Source: Bacillota bacterium (GTDB lineage Bacteria; Bacillota; Clostridia; Oscillospirales; Ruminococcaceae). Taken from it: 6,325 nt of DNA. Positions 1 to 5,566 of this stretch are shown here, in pieces. Under the pieces are notes generated by a model, which did no database searches, had not been told where the DNA came from, and was given only the letters and a program-made list of their open reading frames with translations. Made by a program: the position numbers and the translations under genes. Numbering within the stretch: position 1 is the first letter of the stretch; every line of letters begins with the position of its first letter. Location of the stretch: positions 1 through 6,325 of the forward strand of contig JAEXNS010000327.1 of the NCBI GenBank assembly GCA_023439605.1. Reading direction: 5' to 3'.

Positions 1-120
1 ATTGATTTTAAACTTATATCACTGTTGATTGAAATCACTGGTAAATAAACTTTTTTTGTTGTTTTATGTATAATTGATTGCATCGCTATCGAAGTTATTA
101 TTTCTTAACTAAATGACATT
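1..120. other. AT-rich non-coding stretch at window edge
   Basis: No reading frame here has a plausible start and ribosome binding site. The only promoter-like element is a TATAAT at 69-74 on the plus strand, which would point at the first structured repeat. The sequence 16-18 bases upstream of it does not resemble TTGACA, so this is at best a weak -10 element. The end of any upstream gene must lie outside the window. Confidence 0.5.
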
Positions 121-209
121 GATTCAGTCATATGTATAGGGTAGAGATATTTTACCGAAGGTCCAGGGCGATCGGAAAGCCCGGTCGACTCCGCAGAGTC
201 GAAACCCTT
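121..209 (+). repeat. Structured 89-nt repeat, copy 1 (candidate non-coding RNA)
   Basis: First of two direct copies; the second is at 432-520. The ungapped alignment shows 14 differences in 89 positions. The core TTTTACCGAAGGTC (150-163) is invariant. Two hairpins are visible: GGGC (166-169) with GCCC (179-182), and CGACTC (186-191) with GAGTCG (196-201) around the four-base loop CGCA. AGGGT (138-142) can also pair with ACCCT (204-208), closing the element. It is clearly richer in G and C than its surroundings, which is typical of a structured RNA in an AT-rich genome. I do not recognise the family. ACCGAAGG recalls the glycine riboswitch, but the remaining signatures of that class are absent. 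Plus strand is assumed because the kinase gene lies downstream on that strand. Confidence 0.6.
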
Positions 210-431
210 GCGAAACCGTAAACTTTACTTTTAGTGTTTGAATAGTGACCTTTTTGTAGATGTTTTTAAGTTAAAGAAAATTAATTTAAAGAACTATAGC
301 AAGTTAATTGTTATTATTCTGTAGTTAATTTAAAATTTTAAATAAGTTACGATAGATAGAATATGTATATTAAATATTTTAGATAAAAGTCAATAAAAAT
401 ACAAATAAAAAATATATTTTTGAAACGTTAC
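210..431. other. AT-rich spacer between the two structured repeats
   Basis: This 222-bp stretch is strongly A/T biased. It holds no convincing reading frame and no strong hairpin. The only element I can point to is a candidate plus-strand promoter at 308-336, listed separately. The contrast in base composition with the flanking repeats is sharp. Confidence 0.5.
308..336 (+). promoter_or_regulatory. Candidate sigma-A promoter upstream of repeat copy 2
   Basis: TTGTTA (308-313, four of six matches to TTGACA) lies exactly 17 bases before TAAAAT (331-336, five of six matches to TATAAT). Transcription from here would start near 343 and run through repeat copy 2 and the hairpin array into the kinase gene, giving a leader of roughly 380 nt. 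In such A/T-rich DNA, chance matches are common, so this is tentative. Confidence 0.3.
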
Positions 432-520
432 TATTTAGCCATAAGTATAGGACGGAGATGTTTTACCGAAGGTCTAGGGCGACTGGAAAGCCCGATCGAC
501 TCAGCAGAGTCGAAACTCTT
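432..520 (+). repeat. Structured 89-nt repeat, copy 2 (candidate non-coding RNA)
   Basis: Direct copy of 121-209, starting 311 bases downstream of it. Both stems are kept: GGGC (477-480) with GCCC (490-493), and CGACTC (497-502) with GAGTCG (507-512). The second loop differs (AGCA instead of CGCA), so the change falls in a loop and not in the stem. A second, competing hairpin exists only in this copy: AGAGT (506-510) with ACTCT (515-519) around CGAA, whose 3' end begins a run of five T (519-523), like a small intrinsic terminator. The closing AGGGT/ACCCT pairing of copy 1 is weakened to about AGGA with TCTT. A 60-codon reading frame crosses this copy but is probably accidental. Function unknown: leader element, small RNA, or mobile-element end are all possible. 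Confidence 0.6.
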
Positions 521-523
521 TTT

Positions 524-680
524 AACCTGCTTTGCAGGTTTAGGGATTTTCTATCACAAAATCCCTACGCTTCACTTCGTTCGCTACCCTAAAAGCTCTT
601 AAAGCATAAAGATTTCGCTTTCTGCGGAAAGCGACCAAGGGGTCGCCCTTTGGAAACCTACGATTTTTTGAAAAAAATCG
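524..680 (+). promoter_or_regulatory. Array of strong hairpins in the kinase leader
   Basis: Five or more hairpins are packed into 157 nt. (A) AACCTGC 524-530 with GCAGGTT 534-540. (B) TAGGGATTTT 541-550 with AAAATCCCTA 558-567, 10 perfect pairs. (C) TCGCTTTC 615-622 with GGAAAGCGA 627-634 around loop TGCG (eight pairs). (D) GCGACC 631-636 with GGTCGC 641-646. (E) CCAAGGG 635-641 with CCCTTTGG 646-653, one bulged T. (F) CGATTTTTT 661-669 with AAAAAATCG 672-680. D competes with C and E, while C and E can stack end to end. TTTAGGG 539-545 can also pair with CCCTAAA 587-593 instead of forming B. None is followed by a clean T tract, so they are not ordinary terminators. The array ends 45 bases before the kinase start codon, so it would be in the mRNA leader if transcription begins upstream. 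A regulatory leader or remains of a small mobile element are the main alternatives. Confidence 0.5.
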
Positions 681-712
681 AGTAAAACTTTATTTTTTGA
701 CATCAATAAGAT

Positions 713-718
713 AGGAGA
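713..718 (+). promoter_or_regulatory. Ribosome binding site of the hybrid kinase
   Basis: AGGAGA lies seven bases before the ATG at 726-728, an ideal distance. It fixes the start: the nearby ATG at 718-720 is out of frame and overlaps the site. Confidence 0.85.
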
Positions 719-725
719 TGAAACG

Positions 726-3700
726 ATGAAAACTGAAAACAATCCAATACTCAATAGTCCTGTTATTGGCTATGCACATCATCGCATAGTCCTTGACAAT
801 AATAAAAAACCATTTGATTATGAATTTATCGAAGTAAATGATACTTTTGGAGAACTCACAGGCTTGGATGTTGATTTTATAATAGGTAAAACAGTTAGAA
901 ATGTAATACCTGACATAGAAAAACTTGATTTTGACTGGATTGGTGTTTACGGTGAAATTGCACTCAATGGTGGGAATAAGGAATTTGAGCAGTACAGCAA
1001 ACCATTGGGAAAATGGTATCGTGTGTATGTGTATTCTCATGAGAAATTATTCTTTACTACCATGTTTGTTGATATAACAAACACTAAAAAACAGATAGAC
1101 GAACTACTCATATCACAACAACGTTATCAGGCTTTGGTAGAGAATATGAACGATTGGATATGGGAAGTAGATGTAGATGGAGTCTATACCTATGTTAGTC
1201 CAAATGTTAATGAGATAATGGGGTTTTCAGTAAAAGAAGTATTCGGAAAGACTCCTTTTGATTTTATGTCTTCAAATGAAGCAAGGCGTGTGTCTGAAAT
1301 CTTTAGTGAAATTGTAAAAGCACAAAAACCAATAGACAAACTAGAGAGTATTTGTATTAAAAAAAATGGACGTGAAGTTTTGTTTGAGACTTCTGCGAAA
1401 CCATATTTCAATTCAAAAGGTGAACTTCAAGGATATAGAGGAGTATGTAGGGACATAACAGAACACAGGCGTGCTGAGAATGAACTGAGGGAAGAGCGTG
1501 CGAGACTGGATCATATTATGAGCATTACAGGTACTGGAATTGATATCGTGGATGGTGATTATAACCTTCATTTCGTGGATAAGGGTTGGCAGAGGATATA
1601 TGGCAATCCTGATGGGCGTAAATGCTATGAGTATTTTAAGGGATTGAATGAACCTTGTTCGAATTGTGGAATACCACATGCATTGGCGACTAGAGAGGTT
1701 GTTGTCAGCGAGAAAGTACTACCTAAGGAAAACAATAAAATTGTTGAAGCACATACTATACCATTCAAAAATGCTGAAGGAAAATGGCTGGTAGCTGAGT
1801 TTAAAATAGACATCACCGAACGCAAATTGGCTGAGAAGAAAATTTTTGAAAGTAACAACCGTTTAAAAATCGCTCAAGAAGTGGGCAATGTAGGAAGTTG
1901 GGAGCATGATTTTACAACTAATCAAGTCACTTGGTCAGATCATACTTTTACTATTTATGAAGAAGATCCTTCTACATTTGAAGTTAATTTTGATAGCATT
2001 ATTGCTCATTTTCATCCTGATGATCGTGAAAATGTAGTTCAGGATTTAAATAAAAGTATAGCGGAGAAAAAAGACCTGCGAATTATACATCGGATTATTA
2101 CAGGAAAATCTAATTTGCGTTATGTCCTTGAAGCAGGTCGAATTATCTTTGATGATAAAGTAGAAGTTGTTAAGATTGTAGGTTCTGTTGCAGATATAAC
2201 GGAACAGAAAAAGTCAGAGCAGGCTCTTGAGTCCAAAAGTTTGAGACTTGAGGGTATAATAGAGGGAACTCATGTGGGAACTTGGGAATGGAATGTTCAA
2301 ACGGGAGAAACGGTATTTAATAAACGCTGGGCAGAAATAATAGGGTATACACTAGATGAAATCAGTCCAGTTTCTATTGAAACATGGATGAAGTTTGCTC
2401 ACCCAGATGATCTGAAAGGAAGTGGAGAACAGCTGGAAGAACACTTCAGAGGAGAAATTGCATATTACGATTATGAATCAAGAATGAAGCATAAGAATGG
2501 CGAATGGGTATGGGTACTTGATAGGGGAAAGGTTGTATCTTGGACCGATGAGGGTAAGCCACTTCTAATGTTAGGGACTCATCAAGATATTACCGAACGC
2601 AAAAAAGCTGAAGAAGTACTTATATTGGCAAAACAGCAAGCCGAGGAAGCTAGTAAAGCGAAATCTGAGTTTCTTGCCAACATGAGCCATGAAATTCGCA
2701 CTCCTTTAAATGGAGTTATCGGTTTTACTGAACTTCTTAAAAACACCCCTCTTTCACCAGTTCAGCTACAGTATGTGGAAAATGCTAATGTTTCTGGGCA
2801 TACACTCTTAGGAATCATCAACGATATTCTTGATTTTTCTAAAATTGAAGCAGGTATGCTTCATCTAGAAATGATAAAAACCGATATGATAGAGCTTTTG
2901 GAAAATAGTGTAGATATCGTTAAGTTTCAAGCTGGAAAGAAGAATTTGGAGTTGCTCTTGCATATTGACCAATCTATGCCACGTTTTGCCTTTACTGATC
3001 CCATACGGCTTAAACAGGTTTTAGCAAATCTTTTGGGCAATGCAGTAAAATTTACTGAAAAAGGCGAAGTAGAATTAAAGGTAAAATATAAAAAAATGGA
3101 GGATGAAAATGGTCAAATCTCATTTTTTGTTTGTGATACAGGCATAGGAATTACGGAAGAACAAAAAAGTAAGTTGTTTAAATCATTTTCTCAGGCTGAC
3201 AGCTCAATCACAAGAAAATTTGGCGGTACTGGTCTAGGGTTGACTATCTCTGACTTAATTGTCAAAGAACTAGGTGGTAAAATTAAAGTTGATAGCAGGT
3301 ATGGTGAAGGAAGTACTTTTTATTTTGACATTGTTACCAAAATGGAGGAAGGTAATCGTCTTGATAAGGATGAGATTAAACTTATAAAAAGATGTTTGAT
3401 TATAGACGACAATGCAAACAATCGTTGGATTTTGCAAGATATTCTTTCAAATTGGGATATAGAGTGCGAAACCTGTGATAACGGATTGGCTGCGTTGAAG
3501 TTGCTAGAGACATCAAAACATTTTGATGTAATTATTTGTGATTATAATATGCCGTATATTGATGGACTAGAAACAATTCGTATGATCCGTGAAAAACTTA
3601 AATTAACTGAGGAAAAACAACCCATTATTCTACTTCACTCTTCGTCTGACGATGCAGAATTCCATAAGAGGTGCGATGAACTAGGGGTTAGATTTAGACT

Positions 3701-4565
3701 GACAAAACCAGCAAAGAGTTATTATATGCATTTGTATCTGTGTCAAGTATATGAACCAAATATGAAACAAACTGAAGAAGTTGTTTTAACTTCCCCAATA
3801 GTACAGAGTACAATATCCGAAAGTATCAACATACTTATTGCAGAAGATGTGCAAATGAACATGGTTATGATAAAAGCTCTCATAACAAAAATTCATCCTG
3901 AAGCGGTTTTCCATGAAGCAGTTAATGGGATTGAGGTTATTAGAATTATGAGTGAGGTTTTACCGGATATAATATTTATGGATGTACAAATGCCCGCGTT
4001 AGATGGTATAGAAACTACTAAAAAGATTAGAAAAATGGAAAAAGAGAAGGATGCTCATGTACCTATAATTGCTCTAACCGCAGGAGCTTTTAAAGAAGAA
4101 CAGGAAAGATGTTTAGATGCTGGTATGGACGAATTTTTGACAAAACCGATTGAATCTGAAAAAGTTAAAGCTGTTCTTATAAAATATTGTTCTAGAAAAT
4201 ATGATAAACCAGAAGATACCTCACAGTTAATAGATCATTTTTGCAAGGAAACACTTCTAGAAAAGGTGGGTTCTGAGGATTTTATAACGCAGTTATTGCA
4301 AATTGCTTTAAGTGATTTTCCACAGAAACTAGAAAAAATTAATAAGGCTATTCAAGATGGAAGTAGTAATAGTATTAAGGAAATTACTGTTATTACGCAT
4401 CAAATTAAGGGAGCTGCATTAAATTTATGCTTTACTATTTTTGCAGATATAGCAGACTCTATGGAACGGATAGCTTCTAGTGATGAGGGTTTACCTTTAC
4501 TGAAAGAAAAGTATAGAGAATTGAAGTGTGAGTGGGAAATATTAAAAAATATTTTAGAGAAGTAA
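726..4565 (+). CDS. Soluble multi-PAS hybrid histidine kinase with two receiver domains and HPt
   Basis: This is a sensor kinase of 1279 residues that autophosphorylates on His and relays phosphate internally. Five PAS domains end in DIT motifs at residues 116, 243, 362, 490 and 621, a regular spacing of about 120-130. PAS4 and PAS5 carry HPDD (430-433, 559-562). PAS3 (about 262-368) has Cys300, Cys311 and Cys314 in a CYEYF...PCSNC pattern. A short helix leads to HisKA (MSHEIRTPLNG, His655), then the HATPase with N box (768-776), DTGIGI (804-809) and GGTGLGL (833-839). Receiver 1 keeps Asp894/Asp895, Asp939, Ser972 and Lys994. Receiver 2 keeps Glu1040/Asp1041, Asp1086, Thr1118 and Lys1140. 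A C-terminal HPt has HQIKGA with His1225. No signal peptide or membrane segment is visible, so it senses inside the cell. All catalytic residues are intact. The signal and the final response regulator are unknown; no DNA-binding output gene is adjacent on this strand. It probably forms a single transcript ended by the terminator at about 4657-4700. Confidence 0.95.
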   Translation: MKTENNPILNSPVIGYAHHRIVLDNNKKPFDYEFIEVNDTFGELTGLDVDFIIGKTVRNVIPDIEKLDFDWIGVYGEIALNGGNKEFEQYSKPLGKWYRVYVYSHEKLFFTTMFVDITNTKKQIDELLISQQRYQALVENMNDWIWEVDVDGVYTYVSPNVNEIMGFSVKEVFGKTPFDFMSSNEARRVSEIFSEIVKAQKPIDKLESICIKKNGREVLFETSAKPYFNSKGELQGYRGVCRDITEHRRAENELREERARLDHIMSITGTGIDIVDGDYNLHFVDKGWQRIYGNPDGRKCYEYFKGLNEPCSNCGIPHALATREVVVSEKVLPKENNKIVEAHTIPFKNAEGKWLVAEFKIDITERKLAEKKIFESNNRLKIAQEVGNVGSWEHDFTTNQVTWSDHTFTIYEEDPSTFEVNFDSIIAHFHPDDRENVVQDLNKSIAEKKDLRIIHRIITGKSNLRYVLEAGRIIFDDKVEVVKIVGSVADITEQKKSEQALESKSLRLEGIIEGTHVGTWEWNVQTGETVFNKRWAEIIGYTLDEISPVSIETWMKFAHPDDLKGSGEQLEEHFRGEIAYYDYESRMKHKNGEWVWVLDRGKVVSWTDEGKPLLMLGTHQDITERKKAEEVLILAKQQAEEASKAKSEFLANMSHEIRTPLNGVIGFTELLKNTPLSPVQLQYVENANVSGHTLLGIINDILDFSKIEAGMLHLEMIKTDMIELLENSVDIVKFQAGKKNLELLLHIDQSMPRFAFTDPIRLKQVLANLLGNAVKFTEKGEVELKVKYKKMEDENGQISFFVCDTGIGITEEQKSKLFKSFSQADSSITRKFGGTGLGLTISDLIVKELGGKIKVDSRYGEGSTFYFDIVTKMEEGNRLDKDEIKLIKRCLIIDDNANNRWILQDILSNWDIECETCDNGLAALKLLETSKHFDVIICDYNMPYIDGLETIRMIREKLKLTEEKQPIILLHSSSDDAEFHKRCDELGVRFRLTKPAKSYYMHLYLCQVYEPNMKQTEEVVLTSPIVQSTISESINILIAEDVQMNMVMIKALITKIHPEAVFHEAVNGIEVIRIMSEVLPDIIFMDVQMPALDGIETTKKIRKMEKEKDAHVPIIALTAGAFKEEQERCLDAGMDEFLTKPIESEKVKAVLIKYCSRKYDKPEDTSQLIDHFCKETLLEKVGSEDFITQLLQIALSDFPQKLEKINKAIQDGSSNSIKEITVITHQIKGAALNLCFTIFADIADSMERIASSDEGLPLLKEKYRELKCEWEILKNILEK

Positions 4566-4651
4566 GAGAAAGTAAGATAATTAGTTAAAAGTTCATCTAA
4601 TTGTTTAAAATCACCAAAATCAAAACTGAAAGTACTCACTTTTAATAAAAT

Positions 4652-4700
4652 AAAACCCCTTATTAAACTTCGAATTTACGAGGTTTAATAAGGGCTTTTT
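4652..4700. terminator. Bidirectional intrinsic terminator between convergent genes
   Basis: A 16-bp stem pairs 4657-4672 with 4679-4694 with a single G-U wobble, around the loop AATTTA. On the plus strand it is followed by CTTTTT (4695-4700), ending the kinase transcript. On the minus strand the flank reads GTTTTATTTTATT, so it also ends the transcript of the zinc-ribbon gene, whose stop lies about 30 bases before it. The remaining intergenic DNA, 4566-4651 and 4701-4726, shows nothing further. Confidence 0.92.
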
Positions 4701-4726
4701 CATTATAAGTGTCAAAGGCTATAAAA

Positions 4727-5458
4727 TTATTTTAAAGAAATATAAATATGTATTTCAGCATTGTTCATGTCAGTTGCATCTACATATTCTTCAAAATCAA
4801 AACTGTATTTACGATCAATATCCATTGCACATAGGTTCATCCAAAAATCATAAACATCACTCTGTACATTTCCTTTAACTATAAACTTTGCGTATTTTCC
4901 AGCTTTAATAGTTATTTCGGTTAGGTTTTTATTGGAATCATCTTTTGAAGTAACTTCACAACCTACAAATAAATCATACGAAGTAAATTTCTCGGGTTCA
5001 TAATTTGTGTATAATCCTATGCTATATGGATTTTTTTTGTTTTTAATATTTTGATATACTCCAGAATGAAACTTCATCCATAAATCACCTATAGATATAG
5101 TCATATTTGGATCTAAATCACTTATACGAGTAGAAATGGTTAATAAATTTTTAGCCTCAAGTTCAACAACTTCATAGGGCATTGGTTTAAAATGTTCTTT
5201 TCTCCATCTTTTTAGAGTTGGAAAATACTTTGACATTTGTTGTCTTGCAATTGATTCATTAAGAAATACCTTAGCTTCTAGTGTAAATGGGATGCACAAT
5301 TCAATCATTTCTTCCATGGAAACATTTGCAGTAAAATCCCCATCCTTAAAACAGTAACTACAGTATTCAAGGTTTTTTGTCATATCTGCATTTAATCCAA
5401 AATGTTCTTCTTCTGTCATAGGCATACCACAGCTTTGACATATTTTCATATCGTTCAT
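4727..5458 (-). CDS. Zinc-ribbon protein fused to GyrI-like effector-binding domain
   Basis: A protein of 243 residues with two parts. Residues about 5-88 match the putative zinc-ribbon family (Zn_ribbon_2 type): CQSCGMPM with Cys7 and Cys10, then CSYCFKDG with Cys33 and Cys36, followed by a MEEMIE helix and an LKRW end. The four Cys should bind one zinc. Residues about 90-243 look like the GyrI-like/AraC effector-binding fold (Bacterial transcription activator effector-binding type), with the typical central stretch NPYSIGLYTNYE...YDLFVGCEV. This fold binds small, often cationic or aromatic, molecules. No DNA-binding helix-turn-helix is visible and no membrane segment or signal peptide, so it is a cytosolic binding protein, not a classic regulator. 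The first ATG has a good ribosome binding site; homologues often begin at MKICQSCG, which here would be residue 4. It follows the WYL regulator gene by 108 bp on the same strand. Its ligand is unknown. Confidence 0.85.
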   Translation of the reverse strand: MNDMKICQSCGMPMTEEEHFGLNADMTKNLEYCSYCFKDGDFTANVSMEEMIELCIPFTLEAKVFLNESIARQQMSKYFPTLKRWRKEHFKPMPYEVVELEAKNLLTISTRISDLDPNMTISIGDLWMKFHSGVYQNIKNKKNPYSIGLYTNYEPEKFTSYDLFVGCEVTSKDDSNKNLTEITIKAGKYAKFIVKGNVQSDVYDFWMNLCAMDIDRKYSFDFEEYVDATDMNNAEIHIYISLK

Positions 5459-5462
5459 AAAG

Positions 5463-5469
5463 CACCTCT
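5463..5469 (-). promoter_or_regulatory. Ribosome binding site of the zinc-ribbon/GyrI-like gene
   Basis: Read on the minus strand, AGAGGTG ends four bases before the ATG at 5458-5456. This is close but workable for an AGGAGGTG-type site, and it favours Met1. Met4 would lie 13 bases away, which is too far for this site. Confidence 0.7.
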
Positions 5470-5500
5470 TTTAATTATTATTAATAAATTTTAAAACTTA

Positions 5501-5515
5501 TGTATTAATAATACA
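5501..5515. promoter_or_regulatory. Perfect 15-bp palindrome, candidate operator
   Basis: TGTATTA, one central base, TAATACA: a perfect 7-1-7 palindrome. It lies 43 bp upstream of the zinc-ribbon gene start. On the minus strand it contains TATTAT (5513-5508), five of six matches to a -10 box, though no good -35 sits at standard distance. A regulator bound here would cover the promoter. A/T-only palindromes arise easily by chance in such DNA, but the perfect symmetry and position are suggestive. Confidence 0.4.
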
Positions 5516-5518
5516 ATA

Positions 5519-5548
5519 TTAAATATGACAACAGTATGTCATATTTAA
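5519..5548. promoter_or_regulatory. Perfect 12-bp inverted repeat, candidate operator
   Basis: TTAAATATGACA (5519-5530) and TGTCATATTTAA (5537-5548) are exact inverted copies around the six-base spacer ACAGTA. It lies in the 108-bp gap between the WYL gene and the zinc-ribbon gene, three bases from the 15-bp palindrome. No T tract follows on either strand, so a terminator is unlikely. The length and arm spacing suit binding by a dimeric regulator, and its position suits control of the zinc-ribbon gene. The adjacent WYL regulator is an obvious candidate partner, but this is inference. Confidence 0.5.
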
Positions 5549-5566
5549 AAATAAAAAAATAAAAAG

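Noticed and set aside
121..209. Glycine riboswitch, suggested by ACCGAAGG
   Set aside because: Only this short string matches. The second conserved half of the glycine aptamer and a glycine-related downstream gene are missing. Cyclic-di-GMP class I and II, TPP and guanidine signatures were also considered and do not fit.
121..520. CRISPR array
   Set aside because: Only two imperfect copies 311 bases apart, with no regular short spacers and no cas genes in the window.
420..602. 60-codon plus-strand reading frame
   Set aside because: It runs through repeat copy 2 and hairpins A and B, has no ribosome binding site, and its composition follows the RNA-like repeat. Copy 1 has no equivalent frame that I identified. 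It looks accidental.
661..680. Intrinsic terminator upstream of the kinase
   Set aside because: The stem is mostly A-T and is followed by AGTAAAACTTT, not an immediate T tract, so efficient termination is unlikely.
697..702. TTGACA perfect -35 box
   Set aside because: A -10 box at normal spacing would fall at about 720-725, on the ribosome binding site and start codon, and the sequence there (GAAACG) is not -10-like.
690..1040. Minus-strand 116-codon frame and other frames inside the kinase gene
   Set aside because: They lie opposite the well-supported kinase gene, lack recognisable domains or ribosome binding sites, and are shadows of it.
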